Source: Acanthamoeba lenticulata (Eukaryota > Discosea > Longamoebia > Acanthamoebidae). From it: a DNA stretch of 64,000 bases. Location of the stretch: contig NAVB01000431.1 in NCBI GenBank assembly GCA_002179805.1, positions 16,299-80,298 on the forward strand. The letters are read 5' to 3'. Numbering within the stretch: position 1 is the stretch's first letter; every line of letters starts with the position of its first letter. Made by a program: the position numbers and the translations under genes. The notes under the pieces are model-generated. The model was not told where the DNA came from. It saw only the letters and a program-made list of their open reading frames with translations, and searched no databases. This document shows positions 32,701 to 44,509 of this stretch, piece after piece.

Positions 32701-35664
32701 TCGACTTCAAGTCCGTTCGGTCGGCGGAGCGCGCCTTCAGATACCTTCAGGTACCTGCTGCTTTGTGACCGCATATAAGGCGTTGCAATGGAACCAATCG
32801 CGCATGAAACCAACCACACAGGGCGCTCCGCTGGGAAGCCGCTGCATCGTCCTCGACTACGCCAATGTACTTGCCCTCACCCTCCCTTAAGTATACACGC
32901 TTGCAACCAAACTCTTGTTTGTCCAATCGCGTTGACCCTCGTAGTCTGATTCGCTCAAGGAGAAGAAGCGGCAAGAGAAGAAGGAAGAGCACGACGACTA
33001 CCCTCGGGACAAGAAACGCGTACGCTCCGTCGTACCCATCCCCGCCCTCGAGCACCTGTTCCGTTTGGTTTCTAATGACGTCACATCACAGGAGGAGCTG
33101 CGGGTGATCTACATCACCGACTTTGACTCGCACTACCGGTTCGACTCAGAGTGCGAGCGGGAGCTGCGTCGGGAGCTCAAGCATCTGGCTCCGGTCCAGA
33201 AAGTCTTCTTTTACCCAAGTGAGTGCGCACTTGGATGCCTTCCTTCTCCTCTCCTTGTGTTGCTCCTGGTCAACGTTGACTGACGAGACGTGTGTGGCTC
33301 TGCCAGAGCGCAACTGGGCCAAGGTCCTCTTCAAGGAGTCGATCGTCGAGTATGACCTGGACCGGCTCCAGCAGCGCCGCCTGTTTGCGGACCTGCGCGT
33401 CGTCACCGTGATGCCCTCGGTACACCGTTTACGACCCCCAAAGAAAAGAAGACGCGAATTGCTGACGTCAGCGCCGTGTCACGCGTCCAGGCCCTCAAGG
33501 AGGCCAAGCCCCGAAGGATGCGCTCGCGCAGCCGAAGCCGCAGCTACAGCCGGAGCAGGAGCCGCGATCGCAGCCGCAGCAGGAGCCGCGATCGCAGCCG
33601 CAGCAGAAGCCGGAGCCGGAGCCGAAGCCGGAGGAGGAACAGGAGCAGCAAGGGGAGCCGGAGCCGGACCTCCAGCCGGAGCTCGAGTCGAGGCCGCAGC
33701 AACGGCCGCCACCGGAGCCGCACCCGGAGCCGCAGCTCGTCGGCCGACAGTCGCCGAGGCGACTCGGTAAGCCCCGTGCGGCCCGCGGTCCAGGACGAGG
33801 CCGTTGGGGCTCCCTCTGCCCAGAGCCCGCGGCCCCGCGCCGAGGCGCCCAAGCCGACCGACCCCGACCCGCTGGAAGAGTACGGACGGCCCTCTTGGTC
33901 TCTGGCCGAGGCCGAGCACGGCTGAGCTGACGTCATCCCCCGCCTCGCCCCGCACTTTGGCAGTGAGTGGACAGAGGCACCGTCGGTGGTGCTCGAGACG
34001 TCCGCGATCACGGTGGCCCAGGACGAGATCTCGTACCGCCCGGAAGACGAAGGCTTGGAGGGAGATATCAGCAAGAACGACCAGACCCACATGGAGACCG
34101 AGTCGCGCGACGTCTCCCCGCACCACTCGCCTCGCCGGGAGCAGGTGTCCCGGGCTATCGAGCTTGACGACTATGAAGACGACGATGACTACACGTTCCT
34201 CGCCAGCGGCAGCGAACGGCGGGAGGACCCCGGCATGGCCCCTGCCACCGCCGCCTCTCCGGTCATTGCGGAGCCCGTTCGCCCGGACGCGCCCACCAAG
34301 GAGACTCGCGTGGCGACGACATCGGCCCCGCAGTCGTCCACCTCCTCGACGTTCTCTTCTGCCCCCGCGGCGGCGGCAACGTCGACATCAACTACAATCA
34401 GCTCCACCAGCGGGGCCGACTCGGGCAAGTCCGCGAGCACCGAGAACTCAAGCTGGACGACGGTCGAGAGTCAGCCGATGGCCTACGAGCAGCCCTACGC
34501 CGCCTACGCCGCTGCTGGCGCTGCGGCGGCTGCTGCTGGCGCGACGGCGGCGGCAGCGGCGTACCCGACGACGGCGACGGCCTACGATCCGTACTACACC
34601 ACGGCGTCGTGGGACCCGCAGTACTACATGGCCTACTACGGCATGGCCTACGACCCCTACCAGGCCGCCCAGTACGCGGCCCAATACGCGGCCATGGCCG
34701 GCCCGCCGCAGCAAGCGGCGGCTGCCCAGCAGGCGCCGCACTACGGGGTGCAGGGCGCGATGACGGCCGCCCCCGCCGGCGACCAGCAAGCCCTTCCGGG
34801 GGCCGCGGTCGCCGCCGCCGAGGTGACGCAAGACAAGCCGGCGGAGCAGAATGGCTCTGGTGGCGTTGTAGCGGCTGCGCCTGAACCACAACAACAACAA
34901 CAGCAGCAGCAGGCCAAAGAGGCCAATGCGCCTGCCGCCTGTGCTCCGGCAGGAGATCACGACAACGTCAACAACGCCAACAACAAGACGGCGTCGCAGG
35001 CCAATGGAAACGATGAAGAAGAGGAAGAGGAAGAAGCGCCCGAGACCGAGCCCATCGATGACATCGAGCCGGAGCCGGTGTGGCGTGGCATCCTCGTGGG
35101 ACTTGGCGCGCCTTGTGCCGTGAAAGCCTTCTATCTGGCTGGCACCACCGCTTACCCGCCGTACGCGGCTCCCTTGTCTTCCATTGAACCAACCACTTGT
35201 GTCAACTGTGACCAATGGGCCTGACCTCCGAACAACCAAACCACGCAGGGAGTCGGCGGCGATCTCGGTGGCGGAGCGAACGAACCTGGTGAACGTGGCC
35301 AAGTTCATGCCGGCCCAGCGCAGCACGTTCCTGCTCCTGCGCCCCCAGTCCGAGGCCAACGTGGCGAGCTACACCACCATCCACGACTACTTCCTCCAGC
35401 GAGACCGCGTATGGGCTCCTCGCCCCTCCTCCCCGTTGCCTCTTCTTCGGCTTCTCCTTTGTCTTTGAGTCCAGTTGTTCTCACACGCAAAGGCCTCGGG
35501 TACCATAGGCGGGCGTGATGCGGATGAGCGGCTCGAGCCGCGGCTACCTGGTGCCGATGGGGCCCGAAGGGGACAAGCTGTCGCACGCGCTGCTGTCCGA
35601 ACACACCTACCCCGACCACCTGCTCCTCGTCATTGTCGCGCCCAAGAACGCCGTTCCGTCGTAA
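29782..35664 (+). CDS. Spen-like RNA-binding protein (multiple RRMs, RS region, SPOC)
   Basis: Twenty exons give 1369 aa: 29782-29862, 29937-30086, 30146-30338, 30404-30480, 30539-30613, 30691-30998, 31083-31200, 31279-31426, 31499-31611, 31996-32123, 32219-32480, 32574-32750, 32822-32866, 32945-33019, 33092-33218, 33307-33419, 33491-33897, 33964-35160, 35249-35408, 35509-35664. The N-terminal 190 aa are an unrecognised helical region. RRMs follow near aa 283 (RHLWVGLI), 345 (RFIWIGPL), 480 (HLKVQLLSKL) and 555 (RHVWVGNV), with a possible fifth near 655 (LRVIYITDFD). An RS/RD repeat is at aa 735-830 and an Ala/Gln-rich tail carries Tyr-rich segments. The SPOC domain is at about aa 1245-1369 (VWRGILVGL, ERTNLVNVAKFMPAQRSTFL, HLLLVIVAP). 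RRMs plus a terminal SPOC define Spen/RBM15/FPA, linking RNA to repressors, m6A writers or 3' processing. Exon 17's 3' site is the least certain junction. Confidence 0.85.
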
Positions 35665-35768
35665 CGGCCCATCACCGCACTTCAGCCTCTGGGAAGCATA
35701 AAAAGTCTTCATTTTGTTGTGCAACTTTGGATGATGTACACTCCCTCCCCATAAGGGCAAGGAGGGCC

Positions 35769-38700
35769 TTAGAGGCCGACGGCCAGGCCGGCCGTGTCGT
35801 CGCCGATTTGGGAGTCGAGGAAGGAGAGCACGTCCTCCATCGTGGGCCGCTTGTCGGCCGACGCGTGCCAACACTTCTTCATGATCTTGCGCATCTCGGC
35901 CGGGCAGTCGCCCGGGATCTGCGGGCGCTTGCCCTCGAGCACGTCGAGCGAGACGCCCATGAAGTTGCGCCCGGCGAAGGGCTCCTTGCGCGTCACGACC
36001 TGCCACATGATGATGCCGAACGAGAACACGTCGGCCCGCTCGTCGTACTTCTCCCCGCGCAGGACTTCGGGCGCCGTCCAGCAGGGCGTGCCGCAGCGGG
36101 TCATCGTCGCGTTCTCCTCCTTGATCCGCGCAAAGCCAAAGTCGGCCACCTTTACGTTCCAGTTCTCGTCCACGAGCAGGTTGGACGGCTTGAGGTCGCG
36201 ATGCACGATGACCGGCTGGAGCGAGTGGAGGTAGTTGATGCCGAGCGCGGCCGAGCGCAGCAGCCGCAGCTTCTGCTTCCAGACGAGCTTGACGGTGGCG
36301 TTGGCGAGGATGTCCTTGAGCGAGCCCTGCTTCATGAACTCGGTCACGATACACAGGTTGGGCCGCTTGACGCACGCGCCGATGAAGAGCACGATGTTGG
36401 GGTGGTGCAGCTCCGAGAGGAACGCCATCTCGGCGCGGAACTCGAGCATGCGCCGCTCGTCGAGCTTCTGCTTGATGAAACGCTTCACGGCCACGTCGAC
36501 GCCCTTCCACCGGCCGCGGTAGACCACGCCGTAGGACCCGAGGCCGACCTGCTTGCCCAGCTGGATCTCGCCAAAGTCGATGATCCACCGGCACAGGTTG
36601 GCCGACGTCAGGAACGTGTCCTCCTTGAACATCATCCCCTCCCCGACGGCCGTCTGCACGGCGGCCTCGGAGCCGCCGCGGCCGCTGCCGCCGTCGCTGC
36701 TGGCCGTCTCCTCCGAGCCGGTGCCGTCGTCGTGGCTGCCGGCCTCGTGTGTGACGCCGCCAAAGAAGCGGCCCTCGAGGCCCTCCACCTTGAGCTCGTA
36801 CAGCCGCGCGCCTGTGACAACGACGTGGACCCACGTCAGCATTCATGTCGACAAAACGAAGAGGACGAGAGGGCACCAACCTTGTGGCTCGTCAGGAATC
36901 TCAAACTTGCCGAGGCTCACCATCGTGCGGGACGGCCGGGCCTGCGCGTCCGCCTTGACCTTCTCGTACACGGTGTGGCTCAGCACGACCTGGCCGCCGT
37001 GGGTCATGGCCGTGATGCGCGCCGCGGCGTTGACCACCGGCCCGATGTACTCCACCCGGCGCGTCATCGGATCGCGCACGACGCGCGGCGTCCCCACGTG
37101 CACGCCCATCCGCACCCGCAGGCCTCGGTACAGCACCCTGTCCACGTCACGCCACGTCAGCAATTCATTTAAATTGATAATTATTATTATTGGAATAAAT
37201 AAAATAAAATAATAAATTAAAAAGAAAAATGAAATTCTTACCGGTCGTCCTTGTCGCTCCATTCTTCGGCGGCGCCGGGGTGGTCGAGCAGGGCCTCGGG
37301 CCACTGGACGTCGAGGAGGGCGCGCTGGACGTCGGCGCACCAGGCCAGGGCGTCGGCGGCCTGCTGGAAGGCCATGCAGAAGGAGCCCTCGCCGCTGTTG
37401 CGGTCGCGCAGGAACACGACCTCGTAGCCGCGGTGCGAACGGAGGGCGGCGCGGAGGACCTCGTTGTGCAGCAGCGTCGCGTCGCGCATGGCCGCCGCGT
37501 TGAACTCCCAGAGCGACGCCGCGCGCGTGATGTCAGTGAAGACGATGGCCAGCTCGCCCTCGGGCGGCCTCACGCCGGCGACGCCCACGGCGGCCGCCGC
37601 GGCGTTGTGCGACGACGTCGACGACCCTGAGGACGACGAGTTGGTCGACGACGGCAGCCGCCACGAGCCGTCGAACAGGCCGCTGCCGGTCGACGACGCC
37701 TTTCCGCCGCCGCCGGCGCGGCCCGAGTGGGCCGAGGCCGACGACGACGAGTGGCTCGTGGTCGTGGTGGTGAGGCCCATGGACGTGGTCGAGTCGCCGT
37801 GCATCGACGAGAGGCGCGTCATGATCTCGAGGAACGTCGGCCGGACGGTCGGGTCCGTGTGCCAGCAGCTCTCGATCAAGTGTACAAACTCGGGCGGGTG
37901 GGTCAGGCTCACGTCGGCCGCGCTCGCGGCGGCCGCCTCGGCATCCGAGGGCATGGTGGGCCGGATGCCATCGCGGATGACGGCCACGGCCACGGCGGCC
38001 GGGCTGAGGCCCGCGTAGGGCTGGTCGCGCGTGAGGAGCTCCCAGAGGATGATGCCAAAGGCGTAGACGTCGGCCAGGATCCAGTCCACGTCGAGCGCCT
38101 CGTTGAGCACCTCGGGCGCCGTCCAGTGGACGCTGCCGGCGACCTCCTTGCCGCCGCCGCCGTGGGCGTCCTCCTTGAACTTGGTGAGCCCAAAGTCGGA
38201 GACCTTGAGGTTCCACTTGGCGTCGAGCAGGAGGTTGAGCGACTTGAGGTCGCGGTGGACGATGCCCGACGAGTGGAGGAAGTGCATGCCTTTGGAGGCC
38301 TGGTAGGCCATCTTGGCCTTGAGCGCGAATGGAATGTCGGGAATGAGCTCGTTGTGCAGGAGGTCGTAGAGGGAGCCGAGGGCCATGAACTCCATGACGA
38401 TGCACATCTTGGGCGCCTTGGTCGACGCCGCCATGAAGAGGACCACGTTCGGGTGCCGCAGGGCGGTCATCACGCGCACCTCCTCCTTGAAGCTGCGCTC
38501 CATGTCCTTGGTGATGCGCTCCGAGGCCATGACCTTGACCGCGACCTCGGTGCCCTTCCACATGGCCTTGTGCACTTCGCCGTATCTGCCCGCGTTTCGG
38601 CACGGTCAGCGACCAGAGCCATCCCCAGAACAATTCGAGTTATGGACGCTTGATTATGCACGCACCCGCCGGCGCCGAGGGTCTCGCCGATCTCGAGCTC

Positions 38701-41700
38701 CTCGTAGCTGATCTCCCAGTCATCCGAGCGCGTGCCCTTGAGCCGCACCACGAAGACCACCACCAAGGCCAGGCACACCAGCACCAGCAACACCAGCGCC
38801 GCCGACGGCAGCACCGCGCCTGCGCCCAGAAAGCACAAATAAATGAATTGGATATTAATTTTAAAATTATACAAAAATACAATAATGATTAAATTATTGT
38901 AATTTAAAAAAGAAAAGAAAGAAAACATACCGAGGACGATGGCGACGGTGTCGCTAGAGGAGGAGCTGGTGTAGCGCTCGCAGTAGGTGCCCTCGCGGCC
39001 GGGACTGCAAAGGCAGCTGTTGAAGACGCAGGAGCCCTCGCCAGAGCACAGCTGGCCGTTGGACACGCAGTTGGCCACCTCGCTCACCTGCACGCCCTCG
39101 CACGTGAACGTGCGGAGCTCCTCGAGGAAGCCCGCCTGGACGACCTCGGCCCGCGTGGCCAGCACGAACGCTTGCCTGTTGTCCCACGCCGCCCGCACGT
39201 GAGCATCATCAAGCGGCGCGCTTGCTCGCGGCGAACGGACCTGCTGGCCGTTTGGGCCGCCGGCGCCGAGGTCTGGCTCCAGTAGAGGAGATCGGCCAGC
39301 GCTGCGGCCTCTTCGCAGTTGGGCATGGTGGTCCGGTGGTAGATGGCCGCGGCCACGCCCCCCACGGGCCAGCTGTTCTCGCTCGGACCTGCCATGAACA
39401 AGAACAACACCAACAACAACGACGACGACGCGATGAGCCCTCAACAAACGCGCCCAGGCCTGGCTCGATGGGTTAATCGGGGACGCACCCAGCAAGAGAC
39501 CCGATGCGACGTCGATCGGTCCAACGCTTGCAGAGGCATCGCGCAGCGCGCTGAGCACGGAATCGGCGTCGGCGGTGACGACCTTGCCCGCGACATTCTT
39601 CATCGCCGCCACGGAGATCTTGCGCGTCTGGTCATAGAAGCCGCGCACGGTCAGGCTCGGGACAGGAACACCCAAGAGGCCAAACGTGAGAGGCCAAAGG
39701 GCGCACCTGACGAACGCCGTAGAGAGTCCAGAAGGCAAACGAATACGACGTGGTGCGAAGAGACGGGATCACGTCGTCGGTCACGACGATCGAGCGGTTG
39801 TCGGTGGTGTTCATCACCGGGAAGTGGACTCCAGAGCCCGCGCCCACCTGGGCGGCAAAGTCGGGGACCGTGGCGCTGAGCATGGCCGTGAACAGGCGCG
39901 TCACGTCGGACTTGACCGACTGCGTGACCACGACGATGGGCTTGGCGGGCAGCAGCGCGACGACCTCGGGCGTGTTGAGAGCGTGGATGCGCGAGTCGTC
40001 CCACGTGACGATCTCGTCCAGGTAGATCCTCGCGATGGTGTCAAAGTCCAGCACCAGCTCGAGGCCGGCCAGCTCGGGAATGTTGTACGCTGCAGGGCAA
40101 TGTGAGCTATTTGGAATGACGAAAATGTTTGGAATGCAGAGGACATACCAGGCACGATGGCGTAGGCGGCCAGCGGTACGAGGGCCGTGTCGCTCTGGCG
40201 CGCGGCCAGCTGGGTGGTGTCGCCGTTGGTCACCAGCCCAAAGTCGATCTCCCCCGAGCGGAGCTGGAGCTTGCCGTTGTCGGATGAGCTCGCGTAGTAC
40301 TTGACCTTGGTTTGCAGGGACGACCAGCCCACGCCCCAGGACGTCATCAAGGGCATCGGCTCGCCAGAGCCCACCAGGTAGGCCGTCTGATAGGCCTGCT
40401 GGCCATTGCAGCGGATGGTGTTGAGCAGGCTGACGAGACGCTCGCGCAGGCTCACGTCGAGCGGCGCGATGTTGAGCTTCACCGCCGCGCGGCTCGCACT
40501 GGACAACACAAACAACCAAACGCGGTCAGACAGAAGCGCAACGCGGGGGTGGCGAACAAGCCAGGCGGCGTACGCGTCGTTGGTCTGGATCCAGGCGACA
40601 AAGGCGAGCAGCTCCTGGACGACGGTGCAGTCGCTCGTGGTCACGTTCTGTTGGAGCGAGAGGTAGCTCATGTAGGCGATGGGCCACGACCCGTTGCCCT
40701 CGGCGTCGACAATGTCGATGAAGAAGTTGCTTTGGCCAAACTCTTCGCTGAAGGCGTTCATGGCCGCCTGCACAGAGGCCACCGAGGGCTGGACCAACCG
40801 GCCCGCCCGGTTGACCATGTTCATCCACTTGAAGGGCGACGTCACGGTGTCGGCGTAGCTCATGAACGTCATGCTGTTGTCGTGCGTCTGTTGGTGGGTC
40901 CCACGGGTCAGCAATGACAACCACATGCCGGGCCAGCATGAAAAGGACGCCGGGCCTTACCTTGAGCCAGCCGATGCGCTGCGCGGTGGAGCTGCCCGCG
41001 GGGAAGGCCGTGCCGCGCTTGGCCGGGTCCATGTTGGCCCAGGTGCGGTTGGCCGCGCGAAGGGCCTCTTTGAACTCGGGGCTGAAGCTCTCGAGGGCCA
41101 GGCGGAGCACCTCGACGAGCGAGATCTCGCCGTTTTCGTTGTAGCCGATGATGATGCTCGCGTTGGGCAGCTTGTGCGCGATGGTCGGGTTCAGTTTCCG
41201 GATGCGCAAGTCGCTCCACTCGGTGATGACGCCCGCCCAGATGAGGCCCAGCGTCTCGCGGTCCACTACCTGCAGAGCATCGACGAGGACGAGGACGAGG
41301 TGAGCATAGTCAAAGAAGAGGAGAACGACCAGGCGTACGATGTTGGGGTCAGAGGGGCTGAGGGTCGAGATGTTGTAGGCCATCACCATGGCCTGGCCCA
41401 CCAGCGGAAGCTGGGCGAGTCCGCCGTATTGGGCCGAAAGAGTGGCGGAGAGGCCTCGGTCCAGCATGACAAAGTCCTGTGTGGTGTTTTTTGTTGTGCA
41501 CAACGCCAAAAGGTCAGCGATCGCTGTTGCTTCCGTGAGCTTTTTTGGTCACTCATCAATATTTAGTTCCAAGATAGGATACAAGAAGGCATAATTTAAT
41601 TAACTCCGCCAACGTACGTTATCGCCACCGGAGTAGGCGATCAAGGCGGGCATGACTCCACTTCCGGAATACTCCACCCTTTGGGTCCACAAAGAGGAAA

Positions 41701-42045
41701 GGAATCGTTTTGATGTCAAAACCTGCTCGTCGGCATCTTCGGTTCAAAGAATGGGGAGCGTACTGGACGTCGTCTCGGTAGTACTCGTAAGCAGGGGTCC
41801 ACTCGCCAAGAATGGAGACCACGTTTGGTGAGCCAGCTCCATACAGTTGTACTCCATAGGAGTGGGCTGTGTGGCGCAACGCCAGAAGACGAAGAGTTAA
41901 TCAAGAATGAAAATGGCTCTGTCGTGTGGGGTCGTGCCAACAAAAGAAGAAAAGATCATTATATACCTGGCCAAATGGCAATCAAGAAGAGGCTGGCCAG
42001 GAAGCCAAGGGTGTGCCACATCGAGGGGCAGCGAGACCCGACCAT
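35769..42045 (-). CDS. Receptor: PBP-like ectodomain, TM, TKL kinase, adenylate/guanylate cyclase, TKL kinase
   Basis: Fourteen exons (41967-42045, 41764-41866, 41618-41678, 41339-41476, 40961-41269, 40149-40887, 39707-40089, 39489-39627, 39241-39388, 38931-39175, 38666-38819, 37242-38585, 36881-37137, 35769-36811) give 1713 aa. After a signal peptide, the ectodomain resembles two PstS-type phosphate-binding units (GAGSPNVVSI, VMPALIAYSGGD, LGLIWAGVITEWSD; then AYNIPELAGLELVLDF, IYLDEIVTWDDSRI). A Cys-rich EGF-like knot, a membrane helix (about aa 784-806) and kinase 1 (aa 825-1090, VAVKV, HRDLKSLN, DFG) follow. Then come a class III cyclase (aa 1170-1360, VFTDITRAASLWE, YIGPVVNAAARI) and kinase 2 (aa 1444-1700, HRDLKPSN, DFG). 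Both kinases look active. The cyclase lacks the usual second metal Asp (see findings). It probably senses an extracellular ligand. A second ATG lies at 42021. Confidence 0.9.
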
Positions 42046-42253
42046 GTTGTTGAGCAAGAGTGTGGTATCAAGAATGCAAGAACTGCGGCCGAGTGGCCAC
42101 ACCGGTCGTCGGGTCACCTGGGCCAAACTTGGATCCAACTTGGGACAACATGTTATGATCACCGTTGTTGCCCAACCGTTGCTCCACCTGTTATAAAAAG
42201 GCACCAACGCCAGTTTCTGTTGACGCTCAACTCGAACCACAAGGTGGACCGTG

Positions 42254-44418
42254 TTACTGCTGCGCTAGCAACAGGGCAGCGTTGCGCCCTGCGATCACCG
42301 ACGCCTCCATCGCCGTGGCCACGCTCTCCATTGAGTTGAGGTACACGAGCGTTGGCCTCTCGCTTGCGGCAGAGCCCAACACCACCTGCCCAAGGGCCAA
42401 AACGGGAGGCAACTAACTAAGTCTGGCCAACCGCCAGTTTTAGAGGAGGAAGAGGAGAGAAATGGGCCGCACAGGTTGATAGTAGGTATCCGGGACGGGG
42501 CTTAGGTCAGGAAACGTGTACGGCCAGTACTGCACGTGATACGACTGCACGTTTACAAACATGCTTGCCAACAGCGACGCCGTCAAGTTGGCGTTGCCAA
42601 AGATTTTGAAAATCACGTTCCCGTCGCCACCCTGTCACGCACCACAACACGTGAACCAACAGCAACACAACAAGTTGACAGGCGCAAGGAAGGGTCCAAG
42701 GCAACACACACAAGCCGTACGAGGTTCACTGTGGCAATGGAGTTAAAGGGCGCCGTGGAGTTGTTCGAGGTCAGCACGAACGCTGGCATCTCGGCCGAGG
42801 CGGGCAGGTTGAAGTAGGTCGGGTTTAGTGACTTGGCGACCACATGCGTCACAAACCTGCCCTCACGCGCCCGCCAGGTTCAGACCCTCGGCCAGGGTGC
42901 CTCAAGGGTGGGGAGGAACACCGACCAGTGCTTGTAGGCGCGCGGTTTCATAGGCGGCAGGGAGACGTTGAGCCACTGCAGGGAAGCAAACTCGATTGGC
43001 GCGGCCAACACGACATGGTCAAACAGCTGCTCGCCCCTTTGGCCGCCGGCCGCGGACGGGCTCGTGCTGACAGCATAGGCTGCGTGGCCATGACCGTGAG
43101 CACGGAACGAACGACGATTAAGGAACGCGCAACATGCCACGCGAGGGGGTACCGTTGCCCACGCGCGCAATGCGGGTCACTTGGGTGTTGAGCTGCACCT
43201 GGGCGTTGGCCTTGGTCAGCAGCTTCTGCACCAGCTGCGAGTTGCCTGACGCGAGAAGGTGCCGTGAGCGCAAACAAACGGCAGCTCGCAAGGTGGGGCC
43301 ACAAGGTCAGGGCTGTGTACCCCCTTCTACGCTGTAGGACGTGGTGAGGGCCGAGAGGAGGACCACCATCCCCGCGAACGCTAAGAAAGGCCAAGAAGGA
43401 GAAGAAGAAGTCAGGGCAAGAGCGAGAACGAGCAAGATGGAGCCAAACGGCGCACAGTTGATGCGGAGGTCCTGGTCGTAGATAACGCGCGAGGCCGGTT
43501 CCCAGTTCAGCCGTGCGGTATTCGGGTCGATCATGTACTTGCGCACCAACTCGTTGCACGAGACCTCAGTCCATTCTAATAAGGACATTCACCCCAGGTC
43601 AGAAGGCTTCATCTTGCCGAGCTTGGCAGAGGCAGGCGTACGGTTGAGGCCGCCGTAGCGCGTGAACTCGCCGATGGAGCGAAACGCGACGCTGCGCTCA
43701 GGCCCGCCCGAGCCGCGCTCGAGGTAGTTGAGCCACAGGTTGCCCCGCAGCCATTCCATCAGGCCGAACAGCTCGGCTTCGCCCAGCCAGCTGGACGATG
43801 TGTTGTACCATCGCGTGCCGTCCCACACCTGGGCGAGCCCTGTGGCAGCAAGTCGAGCGCATGAGAAGAAGAGACAGCGGCAAAGTTGAGAGGTTCATTC
43901 TACCGTTGCCCGAGTAGCTCGAGTTGTCGAACTGGATGTCGAGCTCCTTGGCTAGCTCTACCATGTAGGCGTTCACCTGGGACCAGGCGTCTCCCCCGAC
44001 TGCGTGGCCTCAGCTGAGGGGAGCGTGACGAGAAGGCGCAGAAATGATAGATGGTGCTGCACCTTCTACAGTCACGCCATCAAGCACCACCTCCTTGAGC
44101 CGGCCGCCGATGTAGTCGTTGCGCTCGAACACTGTAACGGTGGCCTCTGTGGACCAAGGACCAAGTTAAATGAACGGCGTGAACAAGAATGTCGTACTGC
44201 GGGCGTACGAGGCTGCCACTTGTGGAGATAGTAAGCTGTCGAGGCGCCACCAATGCCTGCACCGACGACCGCCACTCGCTGACCCTCACCCGCCTGAACA
44301 AATGATAGATTGATCGAATATTAAGTATAAAGCTAAAGAAAAAAAGGCACGAGTTCATGAGAACCTGGGCAGCCAAGACAAACACCAGGGCAAACAGCCC
44401 CACTGCTGTGTGCACCAT
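42254..44418 (-). CDS. Prenylcysteine oxidase-like FAD enzyme
   Basis: Twelve exons (44365-44418, 44209-44293, 44063-44146, 43904-43999, 43642-43839, 43456-43575, 43321-43380, 43153-43245, 42926-43079, 42721-42856, 42473-42631, 42254-42385) give 456 aa. A signal peptide (MVHTAVGLFALVFVLAAQ) precedes the FAD-binding VAVVGAGIGGASTAYYL. FERNDYIGGRLK and the lyase/oxidase body match PCYOX1: INSFAGMVVLLSA, SVEGGGNSQLVQKLL, HVVLAAPIEF and, near the C-terminus, YLNSMESVATAMEASVIAG. PCYOX1 cleaves the thioether of prenylcysteine in lysosomes to give Cys, an isoprenoid aldehyde and H2O2. Plant relatives use farnesylcysteine. Without the intron at 43576-43641 an in-frame TGA would interrupt the protein; that intron has typical length, donor and branch-like sequence. 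Confidence 0.9.
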
Positions 44419-44474
44419 CAGGGCCAGAGGCTTTTGTTGTGTTCCAGGGAGAATGAAATTTCTCGCGTTTGTAG

Positions 44475-44493
44475 TTTTTTTTTTTTTTTTTTT
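44475..44493 (+). repeat. Poly(T) run of 19
   Basis: The homopolymer lies between the stop of the nucleotidyltransferase gene and the start of the prenylcysteine oxidase gene, both minus strand. On that strand it is a poly(A) tract in the 3' flank of the nucleotidyltransferase gene. This is compatible with a retroposed 3' end or simple slippage. Confidence 0.85.
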
Positions 44494-44509
44494 CGTCTTG
44501 TTTCTTTTG

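Noticed and set aside
33768..33773. GTAAGC donor-like sequence in the RS region of the Spen-like gene
   Set aside because: No acceptor gives an open frame from it; a phase-2 donor at 33898 joins cleanly to exon 33964.
43560..43620. In-frame TGA followed by coding sequence in the prenylcysteine oxidase gene, suggesting readthrough or a 17-nt micro-intron
   Set aside because: A normal 66-nt intron (43576-43641, donor GTACGC, acceptor TTATTAG) removes the TGA and restores the frame.
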